64,000 nt of DNA, taken from positions 4,588,001-4,652,000 of the forward strand of contig NC_068925.1 in NCBI RefSeq assembly GCF_023091745.1, given 5' to 3'. This DNA comes from Budorcas taxicolor. Taxonomy: Eukaryota; Chordata; Mammalia; Artiodactyla; Bovidae. The translations under genes and the position numbers were made by a program. Shown piece after piece: positions 36,081 to 48,000 of this stretch. Under the pieces are notes generated by a model. It was not told the DNA's origin and made no database searches. It was given only the letters and a program-made list of their open reading frames with translations. The first letter of the stretch is position 1; each line of letters starts with the position of its first letter.

Positions 36081-39000
36081 GTAAGAGGGCTTGTCCGGAG
36101 CCAGCAGCGATGGGTCGGGTGTTCTGTCATTGTTAGGGATGACTACAGAGATGACTGACTCTGCGCTTCAGCATGAGGCCATTTCCTCGTGGAATTTTCA
36201 TGTCTGTGGATTTTACTTTTCCTGAGATTAGGAGGAGAGGGGAAGAGTCTTTGTCTCATTGTAGATGAATGAAACATGATCCAGAGAGGGTGAGTGGCTT
36301 GCCCTGGGTCACACAGCAAGACTACGGCCCAGCCAGAGCTCCACATTAGCGCAGTTGTAGCCCTTAAGGCTGCAAGATGAAATTAAAAATTAGCTGCTTA
36401 ATTGTCCTAGCCGCACTTCAAGGCCTCATGGCCATATGGAACGGCACAGATAATAGAATATTTCCATCCTCACATACTGCTCTGTTGGATAGGACTGCTC
36501 TAAGGTCCCCTGACCACAAAACCCTGGGAGGGCGGGCTCCTCAGGGCAACACTGAGGCCTGGCAAGTAGACGAGATATGGAACAGGATCTGCGCAGAGAT
36601 GAGGCAGAGCAGAGGGTGCCCAGGAAGCAGGCAGGAGAGGCCCAAGGAAAGGTTCTCGCGCCAGGGATCCCGGGGTGGGGGGCTGGCAGAAGAGAAGGGG
36701 GCAGGGCGGAGCAAGCTGCAGGCCCCCAGGCTGGGCTGGCAGAGCCGGAGCATCTCTAGCAGCCTCTGCAGCTCAAGTACCTGCTGGGACCGCTGCTCCG
36801 TCTCTCCGCCCTGACCCCCAGCCTAGACCCACAGACGTGTCCTTTCCCCTTCAAGATCGCCACGGGAGAAAGCGTGCCCATCGTCTGATGGCCTTCTGGA
36901 GCCCTAACCGCTGCAGACTCCACCTCCCCACCCCGCGGTCCCCTGCGGGGCTTCACGTCTTAAATTCTTCGTCTTGGCTGGGAGGGACCCCACTGGTATA
37001 GTGTCAGATGTCCTCATTATGTTCTGACCGCCTCCCAGCCCTGCACCCAGGTCAGTGAGGCTGCTAGGAAGTAAGGGAGCCTCCCGGGCGCCCAGCCCAG
37101 GCCTAGCTCCTGGTGCCGGGGCTTCTAGGCCTGGAGGTGCTGCTGGGGAAGGGAGCCCAGGCTTCAGGAGCAGGAGACGTCTAGCCCAGAGAAAGCAGAG
37201 GAGGGGGGTGCCTGGGCTCCGCCACATTCCTGACCCTCAGGGGCAGCTCAGTCCTGGGGCTCCAGCCCCCGAGGCAGACAGCGGAGTCCTCAGACCCTGA
37301 GAGGCAGGAAGGCCCAGGGAGGTGGGACCTGGCCGGCCCCCTGGAGACCGGCAGAGGGAGGAGCGGAGTGTCCCACAGCCGTGTGTCCTGGGAGGGGCCT
37401 CGGCTCTTAGCTGTCTCTGTGTACCCACCCTGAGGACACAGCTTTGGACTCCTACGCCCCAGTGCAAAGCAGCGCTGTGCGGCTTCCCCCGCAGGCTCCC
37501 AGCTCCCTCTCTGCTTCCTCTGCGAGGCCCCGATGCCTGTGCACTGAGGAGCAGGGTTGTCTGGACAGGGAATCAGGAGAAAATCAGAGAGGCTGTCAAA
37601 CAAGGAGAGCATGGAGGGGGTGGGTTTGCCTGGGAGTCTGTGTGTGTGTGTGTGCGTGTGGATGTGGGTGGATGTGTGTGTAGCTTCACAGGGAGGCCTG
37701 GGGTTGAGTGAGTGTGTGCCTGTGGATGTCTGGGAGGGTAGAGATGTGAGCGAGTTATTGCATGGAGGACATGCTACATTTTGGGGGATGACAAACGTGA
37801 ATAGACATCCTTACACACGGTGCAGTGGCTCGCAACTCTAACTGCCCTTCAGAACGTCCACGCAGCCCCTTTAAAATCTAGATTCTTTGGCCTCTCTTCT
37901 AGAGATGCTGATTCGGTACCTTCAGGATGGACCAGCACCTCTGATGCTTCTGCTGGGAGCCCTGAGCCCGGTGGCTGAGGATGTGGCTCTGGGGGAGGCT
38001 GGCCAGGGTCCACACCCTAGATCTGCTCCTTCTCACTGTGTGATTTGGGGCCAGTTTTTTAACCTCTAAGTCTCAGTTTTCAGATTAGCCAAACAATAAA
38101 ATGGCGGTACCTATCTTGTAAAGAGGTTACAAAAAAGAAATGTGGAGCATGATATTTGATAAAGAGTAAGCCCTCAAGAGATAGAATCTATGTTGTGATT
38201 ATTAACGCCTGGATGTTATGAACGCCTGTTTTGTATATGTATACACATATGCAAGTATATGTGGACATTTGTAGCCGTCTGTGCGTGGAAACCGATGTGT
38301 GTATAAATGTATGTATCTGACTCCTGGAGTAGCTTAGAGAGTCATGTATGTATATATGTGTGATGTCCGTGTGCACGTGAGGAAGTGGGCGTACATGACA
38401 GGCGTGGAAAGTGTGCCTGTGTGGATGTCGGGGTGAGGGTGTGTATATGGCCAAGTGCAGGGGGTCAAGCTTGGGATCAAGTGCAGAAGGAAGCCAGTCT
38501 TAAAGCATCAGCGTGCCCCGGGCCCACTCAGCCCCCCACCCCCACCATGAAGACAGACTTCCTGGGAGCTGCGATTATGCAGGGCCGTTCCCAGCAGCCT
38601 GGCTGCCTCCCCCGCCCCTCCGCACAGTCCCAGCTGGGGCAGGGGTCCCTCCCCTCCACCACCATCATTAACTCGGGATTAAGCTGGGCCATCTCTGAGG
38701 CCCAGGGCAGCCATGAGGGAGAGAGACGGCTGAGGGGGCAGGAGGCAGGGTGCCGTTTCAGGAAGCCCTGCCTCCTCCTCCATTCTGAGAGCTGCTTAGC
38801 AGCTGCCGTCATTCCCAGGGGTCTGGAACCAAGCCTCAGCTGTGGCATGGGGTCCATCCCCGCCCCTGGACTAAGGCTGACAGCTGGATGAACCAGGAGA
38901 GTAGTTAATGGGGACCCCACCCCACGACCGACCAAGGAAGCTAAAATCAGCTTCACTAAGGGACAGGAGCCAACTAGGGGTGGCCCGGCTCCCGCCTGAC

Positions 39001-42000
39001 ACCACAAAGGCAAGGCATGCCCAGCCCTGGTCAGCACATCGAGGCGGGTGTGGGACCTTGCCCTTTGCCTCGCATCCCCTGCCCAGGGAGACTGGACCCG
39101 CGCCGGGAAGAGCAAGGCGTCTGCTCTGGGAGGGGCCAGGCAGAGAAACGCCACCGTTTGCATGCGGGGTGCCCATCCGCTCAGCAGACCCAGGAGCCCA
39201 GGGTCCAGACCTATGTGTGCCCCAGGCTTGCCCTGTGACGACGGGCAAGTTGTTCCCCTTTCTGGGCCTCTCTTTCTTGAACTGTCACATGGAAATTTTA
39301 TACAATGCCCTAAAGCCACCTGTACAGCATCCACCCGCCCCTGAGCCTGCCTTCCCCTGGTCCCCGCCCCACGCCTCACTTGGGTCCTGTGCCAGGCTGG
39401 CCCTGCTCTGGGCCTCGAGGGGCGGTCACCTTTCCACCTCCCAGGTGAGGAAGCTGAGGCCGAGGGTCCTGTGACAGCCCACAGAGGCCCAAGCCCCAGC
39501 ACTTTCCCTGGGGACGCCCCCCCAGAAGGAGCACAGGCCCAGGGCCACGCGTCCTCTCCCTGCCGCTTGGCCTGTGGCTTCCAGGCGTCTCTCCAGGCCC
39601 CTCTCACACCCCACAGGCCAGGTTTCCCGTGAGTCCTCTGGCCTCTTCCACTCCAAGGGTCCCTGCACGTGACCCTAAGCCACTATCACGGTCCTTGCCT
39701 CCTTGCACTGCCAGCTTTCTGCCTTCCTTCCTGGGCCTCCTGCTCCATGTGATGGAAGGAGTCGCTGTGCTACCCAGTGCTAAGTATACAGCAGGTACTC
39801 AGTGCCTGCGAGGGAGGGGTGGCTGACTCATCTAACTTGACGAGATGGAATCTGCCTTGCTGTTTCGTCATTAAGTCACGTCCAGCTCTTTGCAGCTCCA
39901 TGAACTGCGGCGCACCAGGCTTCCCTGTCCTCGCCATCTCCTGGCATTTGCTCAAACTCATGTCCATTGAGTTGGTGATGCCATCTCACCATCTCAGCCT
40001 CTACTGCCTCCTTCTCTTGCCTTCAGTCTTTCCCAGCATCAGGCTCTTTTCCAAAAAGTTGGCTCTTTGCATCAGATGGTCAAGTATTGGAGCTTCCAAT
40101 GAATGTTCAGGGGTGGTTTCCTTTAGGATAGACTGGTTTGATCTGGCCTTCCAAAGGACTCTCAAGAGTCTTCTCCAGCTTCACAGTTTGAAAGCATCAA
40201 TTCTTCGGCACTCAGCCATCTTTACGGTCCAACTCTCACATCTGTACTTGACTACTGGAAAAACCATAGCTTCGACTACATGGACCTTTGCCAGCAAAGT
40301 GATGTCTCTGCTTTTTAATACGCTGTCGAGGTTGTCATGACTTGTCTTCCAAGGAGCAAGCATCTTTTAATTTCATGGCTGCAGTCCCTGTCCACAGTGA
40401 TTTTGGAGCCGAAGAAAATAAAGTCTGACATTGTTCCCACTGTTTCCCCATCTATTTGCCATGAAGTGATGGGACTGGGTGCCATGATCTTAGTTTTTTG
40501 AAAGTTGTGTTTTAAGCCAGCTTTTTCACTCTCCTCTTTCACTCTCATCAAGAGGCTCTTTAGTTTCTCTTCACTTTCTGCCTTAAGGGTGGTATCATCT
40601 GAATATCTGAAGTTGTTGATATTTGTTTCTCCTGCCAGTCTTTATCTCAGCTTGTGACTCATCCAGCCTGGCGTTTCGCATGATGTACTCTGCATATGAG
40701 TTAAATAAGCAGGGTGACGATATACAGCCTTGACGTGCTCCTTTCCTGATTTTGAACCAGCCCATTGTTCCATGTCCAGTTCTAACCATTGCTTCTTGAC
40801 CTGTATACACGTTTCTCAGGAGACAGGAAGGTGATCTGATATTCCCATCTCTTTAAGAATTTTCCAGTTTATTGTGATTCACACAGTCAAAGGCTTTCTC
40901 ATAGTCAATGAGGGAGATGTTTTTGGAATTCTCTTGCTTTTTCTGTGATTCAACAGATGTTGGCAATTTGATCTCTGGTTCCTCTGCCTTTTCTAAATCC
41001 AGCTTTTACATTTGGAAGTTCTCAGTTCACGTACTGTTGAAACCTAGCTTGAAGAATTTTGAGCGTTATCTTGCTAGCATGTAAAATGAGTGCAACTATA
41101 TAGTAAGCTGAACATTCTTTGGCACTGTCTTTCTTTGGGATGTGAATGAAAAGTGACCTTTTCCAGTCTTGTGGCCACTGCTGAGTTTTCCAAATTTGTG
41201 GTCTGCCTAACCTATTGAAATTGAATTTTTAATTAATTATAATCAAATAAAATTAAAAATCTGGTTACTCGGCTGCACCAGCCATATTTCAGGGGCACAG
41301 TGGCCAGTGGCTACTATACTGGACAGTTCAGAAAATGGAAGCTTCCCATCACTGCAGAAAGTTCTATTGGAGATCAGGCTCCAGCTGGCCCCGAGGCCCT
41401 GAGACGTCTGGTGTTGTCCCCCATCTGCAGCTTGGAGCTCGGCCTGGGGATCCCCAGCTACCTTTGGGCCTGTCTTTGAAGAGCAGCCCCTTGGCCTGCT
41501 ATTCCCAGAGGAGTCCACAGAGGAGAAGGTGACGCTGGCCTGCCGTGCGCGGGCCAGCCCTCCGGCCACCTATAGGTGAGGCCCCGCGTCGGTGAAGGGA
41601 GGCCCTGGGCGGCGGCAGGCTGTCCTCACATCAGCCCCCGCCACCCCCACTGCAGGTGGAAGATGAACGGCACCGACATGAAGCTGGAGCCAGGCTCCCG
41701 CCAGCAGCTGGTTGGGGGCAACCTGGTCATCATGAACCCCAGCAAGGCCCAGGATGCTGGTGTCTACCAGTGCCTGGCCTCCAACCCCGTGGGCACTGTC
41801 GTCAGCAGAGAGGCTGTCCTCCGCTTCGGCTGTGAGCCCCATGGGGGGCTGAGATGCTGTGGGGGTGGCACAGAGGGTGCTGGGAGGTGTCCAGAAAGGG
41901 CAAGTGACTCCTGCCCCATGGAGGCTGACGGGGCAGGGGCCGCAGGCTTGAAGGCCAGCGCCTGAGGGCCTGGTTTCCACCTCCAGTTCTGCAGGAATTC

Positions 42001-45000
42001 TCCAAGGAGGAGCGAGACCCAGTGAAGACCCACGAAGGCTGGGGGGTGATGCTACCCTGTAACCCACCCGCCCACTACCCAGGTGAGCCAGGCCCCGGGT
42101 GATGCCGATGCGAGAGGGTACAGGAGGCGTCCGGCCACTTACGGAAGAGGGATGGAGTAAGCGGTGGTGAGGGGCCCTGGAGTGCTGATCCCTGGGTCCC
42201 CAGCTCCAGATGATTCTGTGCCCCCCAGCACGCCAGACTAGGAGTGTCCCGCAACCACTGCGAGCTGTCTCCCCAGCAGACCGCACTCCCTGAGAGTGGG
42301 GCTAAAGACGCGACTTCCCTCTGGGTCTCCCCCCAGCCCCAGTTCAGGGCCCCGCGCCTCTCAGGACCAGGTCTACGGGTCCCCAGTGCACTGTGGGGTC
42401 CCAGCAGAGCTGCTCCATTGACCAGCGGCCCAGGTCCCTCACACGCCCCCTTCACAGGCTTGTCCTACCGCTGGCTCCTCAATGAGTTCCCCAACTTCAT
42501 CCCAACGGACGGGCGGCACTTCGTGTCCCAGACCACAGGGAACCTGTACATTGCCCGGACCAATGCCTCGGACCTGGGCAACTACTCCTGCCTGGCCACC
42601 AGCCACATGGACTTCTCCACCAAGAGCGTCTTCAGCAAGTTTGCTCAGCTCAACCTGGCCGCAGAAGGTCAGGGTCGGTGCGCAGGGCCGGGGGGAGGGG
42701 GCTGAAGGCTCAAGGGCGTTGGGAACGCGGGTTTTCCGTCTGAAGCTGTAAAGAGCAGCTCGGAGGGCACAGGGTCCGTGCCTGGACCCCGGGGCCCTCC
42801 TGCGGCCCAGCCTCAGGGCCTTGCTCCAGCCACCAACAGGAAAGGAAATCAAGAAGCGCAGGCTCTGAGCTGCGCTGAGGCCGCAGGCGCAGGAGCCCTG
42901 ACCTGGAGTGTTTGTGTCTGATGCGCACACTCCCCCTCTCCGCAGACACCAGGCTCTTTGCTCCCAGCATCAAGGCCCGGTTCCCAGCAGAGACCTACGC
43001 GCTGGTGGGACAGCAGGTCACCCTGGAGTGCTTCGCCTTCGGGAAGTGAGTGGTGGGGAGGGAGGGCCAGCCCCTCCGAGCCCCCAGGGAGAGGGCAGGG
43101 CCAGCCCTCAGTCATCTTGGTGTCCCTGCGCAGGGTCTAGCAGAATGCTGGGCCCTCAGTGGACACTGAGTCTGTCGGTGAGGCATCACACACTCCAGGG
43201 CCCCGACACAGGTCGGCTCACTTGGTCTTCCCAGCCCATGACCGGTTCAGGCAGCTTATGTAGCACCACAGGCTGGAAGCAGGTAACGTGGTGCGTGGAC
43301 CCAAGCTGGCCTGCTTTATTCAAACCCCAGCTCTGTCACTTGCTGACATGGAGACCTTGGGTAAACCACTTAACCTCTCTAAGCCTCAGTTTCCCTATTT
43401 GTTCAGTTCAGTTCCTCAGTCGTGTCCTACTCTTTGCGTCCCCATGAACCGCAGCACGCCAGGTCTCCTTGTCCATCACCAACTCCCGGAGTCTACCCAC
43501 ACCCATGTCCATTGAGTCAGTGATGCCATCCAGACGTCTCATCCTCTGTCGTCCCCTTCTCCTCCTGCCCTCAATCTTTCTCAGCATCAGAGTCATCTCT
43601 TCACATCAGGTGGCCAAAGTATTGGAATTTCAGCTTTACCATCAGTACTTCCAATGAACACCCAGGACTGATCTCCTTTAGGATGGACTGGTTGGATCTC
43701 CTTGCAGTCCCGGGGACTCTCAAGAGTCTTCTCCAGCATCACAGTTCAAAAGCATCAATTCTTCAGCACTCCGCTTTCTTTACAGTCCAGCTCTCACATT
43801 CCCTACTTGTACCTAGCGTTAATAATAGTACCTACCTCCTGGGGTTGTTATGAGGTTTGCATGAACTAATATACATACAGTGCTTAGAACAGTATCTGGC
43901 ATTGAGTAAGTGTTCTATGGATGCTAACAGTTACCTTTTAAGATAGAAAGTTTGTAACAGAAATCTTCCCGGCTTGGGAGAAGAACTCACTGGACCAGTG
44001 CTAAGCTGCTAGCAGGTGCTGGATAAATGTCCCTAGAATGAATGAAAGAGTGTGACTTGACCATTGGTCCTCTCCTCCCTCCTATATCTCCTGGGTTACC
44101 CAGGATGCCCCTGCTTTGTAGAGACTGATTGGGCTTCCAGAAAACCCATATTTAAAGCACATAAGAGTCATTGAGTCCTCAGTCAATTTAGTACACAGAT
44201 TACTAACAGCTAAATCCCCTTTGAAAAGTAGAGGCCAGACCCCGCTGAGGAGAAAGGAGAGGGACCCGTAGAGACCTCGGTCTCAGGCCGCTGCTGGGGA
44301 GGCAGGGCCCAGGAGAGGCCACTGCAGGGTGGGGGGAGGGCAAGCCAGCTTCGGGGTGCAGGCCCCCGGCGCGCTGAGCCCCCGGGAGCAGCTTCTCCCT
44401 GCCCCCCTCCCCGTCTCTCCTGGACCCCTCTCCCTTCCCCACCTGCCCAGCGTCCCAGGAGGGCCTGGTGGGGGTGAGGGGCAGGAGGCACGGGGCGTCT
44501 GCCCAGCCCCGCCCAGCCCCCTGGCTCTGTCTCCCCGCAGCCCCGTGCCCAGGATCAAATGGCGCAAAGTGGACGGCTCCCTGTCCCCGCAGTGGGCCAC
44601 GGCCGAGCCCACCCTGCAGATCCCCAGCGTGGGCTTCGAGGACGAGGGCACCTACGAGTGTGAGGCGGAGAACGCCAAGGGTCGCGACACCGCCCAGGGC
44701 CGCATCATCGTGCAGGGTAGGCCGGCCGGCGCCCGCGGCCCCGCCGTCCCCGGTCCCGAGAGGCGGGCCCTGAGCTGCAGAGCGCACGGGACGCGCTACA
44801 GAGATTTAAGTCGCTAAAAGTTACTGGCAGAGGCGCCAAATGCCGGTTTTCGTGAACCTGCTTCTCCCCACCGCCCACCACCCCCGCCCCCGTCCCGGAA
44901 CCCTCCGCCCTCTGCTGTCCGGCTGTCCCGGAGACTTAGCCCCAGGCCCTGCCCGGCTCCGCGGCAGACGCTCCCTTTGGTCTCCACAGCTCAGCCCGAG

Positions 45001-48000
45001 TGGCTCCGGGTCATCTCAGATAGGGAGGCTGACATCGGTTCCGATCTCCACTGGGCCTGCGCCGCCGCCGGCAAGCCCCGGCCGGCAGTGCGCTGGCTGC
45101 GGAACGGCGAGCCTCTGACCTCCCAGGTAGGAGACCTGGGGCGTCCGCCCCCCGACCCAGCTCAGTGCGCTCTGCTCCCTGGTCCCCTCCCCCCCACACA
45201 CCCCCGGGGGCCCTCTGGGCCAGTAAGGGTGCCGGAGGGTAGTTCTAGGTGCTTCTGTACATCCCAGAGTCACGTTCTCCCGGTCAGCTGGAGAGAATCC
45301 TGACTGGAGGGTCCTGGGACTTGAGTCCAGGCACACCTCAGCCACAAACGCACCGGTGGTCCTGAGTGGGTCCCTCAGCCCCCTGGCTTCCACGTGCCGA
45401 CAGGGAAGGGCTGGGGAACCTCTGCAGCCTGGGATCCAGGCGGCCCTGGAGAGGGACCGCACAGGGGGGGCTTTCTCCAGGCAGCCCCGTCTCCACTGCG
45501 CCCCTCTGCGAGCGCCCACGCGGGCGCTCCAGGGGTCCTGATGCCCCTGCCCTGCCCGGGGCGGGCGTTTCTGCACAGGCCCGGGTAGAAGTGCTGGCCG
45601 GGGACTTGCGGTTCTCCAAGCTGAGCCTGGAGGACTCGGGCATGTACCAGTGCGTGGCGGAGAACAAACACGGTACCATCTACGCCAGCGCGGAGCTGGC
45701 GGTGCAAGGTAGGGCCCAGGGAGAGAGGATGTCCCCAGGGACACGCGGGGGGCGAGGGGGGGGTGGGGGGGGGCGGGGGGGGCGGGGGGGGGGTCAGGAA
45801 TTCTGAGCAGCGGCATGTCTACATTCAAACACTCACCTGGCAGTTTTCCAACAGCTTCTAAGTAGCACTCAGGGATTGAAGACAGGAGCTGAGGCACTAG
45901 ACAGAGAGCTCCCAGAGGACAGGGTCTCCGGCTTGACCCACATCTGAAAGTAAATGTCTACTGCTGTAAAAAAAAAAAAAAAAAGTGGCGAAAGTCACTG
46001 GAAACCAAATCAACTAGATTTGGGTTTAATGCAGCCCCTTTGCTTATGTGGCCTTTGGCAAGTTATTAACCTCTTTGTGGCTCAGTTTCTTGATTAATAA
46101 AATCAAGAAATCATCGTCCAGCCCTCACACAGGCTGTGGGGTTACAGGAGATGATAGAGCTAAAGCATAGAGAACCTGCCCATCGCATAACAGGTGCCTA
46201 CAAGTGTCAGCTGGTCCAGCAGCCTTAGCTGTGTGACTTGAGCTTGCAGCCTGTGTCCTGATCTGTAAAATGGACAGGATGGTGCCTATCTCAGCATGTT
46301 GTAGTGAGGCTTACCTAAGACTCACTCATTCATGCAACTAGCATTTCTTCAGCACCTCCTAAGAAGTCAGTATGGAAGATAAGGTCTCTGCCTTCAAGTA
46401 TCTTACAATTCAGAGGAGAGGGGCAAACAAACAGAAAATCAAATAATTTAAAAGGATAATTTCAGACAGTCATAAAAAATACAGTATAAAGAAAATCCCT
46501 CAGAGTGGTGGGGGTAAGGTGGGCCAGTTAGAGGGAAGGGTCAAGGAAGACCTCTCTGGGGAAGTCACATTTGGGATGTGACTCAATCATGTGAGATCTG
46601 GGCATTTTGAAGCAAAATCGATGGTAAGTGCAAAGGTCCTGAGGCAGGAAAACCCATGGCATCTTCAGGGGACAGAAAAGAAAAAGGAAAAATGGCCCAG
46701 GTGATTGGAGCACAGTGGGTGCGGGAAGCAGCAAACTGCAGTCAGAGTGGAGACGGCTGTGTGAGCCCTTGGGAGGTGTCAGCTTCATTCTAAGTGTCTG
46801 ACTTGCGTGACTTTAAAAAGACGTTCCTGGCGGCTGTGTGGAGAAGACTGTAGAAAGAAAATGCAAAAACAGGAAGACCAAATAAGGGGCTCTCAGTAGT
46901 CCAGCGGAGATTTGGTGGTAGTTGAGGTTGCGGGGGGTGAGGAGAAGGGGCTGCATCCTGGCTGTTTTACAAGTGGTGCCGCTGGGAGTCACTCATGGAT
47001 TGGCCATAGAGGGCCCATCAGATGTTTAGCGTGTAGCCAGGTGGCGTCTTAATCAAGCACAAAGGGGCACTCTTTGGATTCCCCGGGTGACTGTGGGGCT
47101 GTCCCCTTCTTCCAGCGCTTGCCCCCGACTTCAGGCTGAACCCCGTAAGGCGTCTCATCCCTGCAGCCCGAGGAGGAGAGGTTGTGATCCCCTGTCAGCC
47201 CCGGGCCGCTCCCAAGGCCGTGGTGCTCTGGAGCAAAGGCACTGAGATTTTGGTCAACAGCAGCAGGTATGAGCCCAGCCCCCTCTACCCCCAGCGATTC
47301 CAGCTCCACTCCCTCTCCTTGGATTCCCACCCCCGTCTCAGGACCACAGGGTGTTCCTGGGTCAGCCAGGTGTGCTCCGTCCTTGCTGCAGAGTGACCGT
47401 GACTCCGGATGGCACCTTGATCATCAGAAACATCAGTCGGTCCGATGAAGGCAAATACACCTGCTTTGCTGAGAACTTCATGGGGAAAGCCAACAGCACA
47501 GGCACCCTGTCTGTGCGAGGTGAGGGCTGCGGTTCGGCTGTGGTCAGCGGCTCGGGCTCTGCAGGGCGCCCTCCCTCCCCACCATCCGGCTCTCGTCTTC
47601 CTCTGTTCCTCTCAGTTCCGTGTTTTTTTTAAATTAACTTATTTTAATTGGAGGCTAATTACTTTACAATATTGTAGTAGCTTTCAAATCAGCCTCGGGT
47701 GATGGAATGGGGAGGGATGTGGAAGGGGGTTCAGGATGGGGGACACATGTTCACCAGTTCCGTTTAGAGGCTACCCCGGGGTTTGGTCTCAATGGGGACC
47801 ACCATCCAGGATATGCGCCTCCATCCCTCCCACACATTCAGGGGGCTGCTGGCAGGTCAGGGTACTGTTGCCACGCAGCCTGTTCTCTTCTTCCTGGGGT
47901 TCAAGGCAAACCCTCTCACCCTGGCCTGCTGCCCGCCGCAGCCTGCCTCCTCCTGCTCCACTCAGGGGCCCGTTGTCTTGGCAGATGCAACCAAAATCAC

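Larger units (their letters stand above)
36081..41430 (+). other. CNTN2: CNTN2 intron 2
   Basis: This 5.35 kb intron separates the signal-peptide exon from Ig1. It contains MIR relics near 36260-36340 and 38020-38190, TG/TA-rich simple sequence at 37640-37690 and 38220-38450, and a 1.35-kb reversed BovB fragment (39857-41200). A 359-codon antisense frame at 38528-39607 has no family features and is judged accidental. Confidence 0.85.
43046..44540 (+). other. CNTN2: CNTN2 intron 7
   Basis: This 1.5 kb intron contains a MIR relic (about 43310-43390 and 43801-43960) split by a reversed BovB 3' end at 43400-43800. The rest is unique, turning GC-rich toward exon 8. Confidence 0.85.

Noticed and set aside
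38528..39607. 359-codon - strand frame in CNTN2 intron 2
   Set aside because: The translation has no domain, low-complexity GC-driven composition and no splice or expression context. It overlaps no conserved block.
45016..45897. 293-codon - strand frame across CNTN2 exons 9-10
   Set aside because: It is a shadow of coding exons and GC-rich introns on the other strand.
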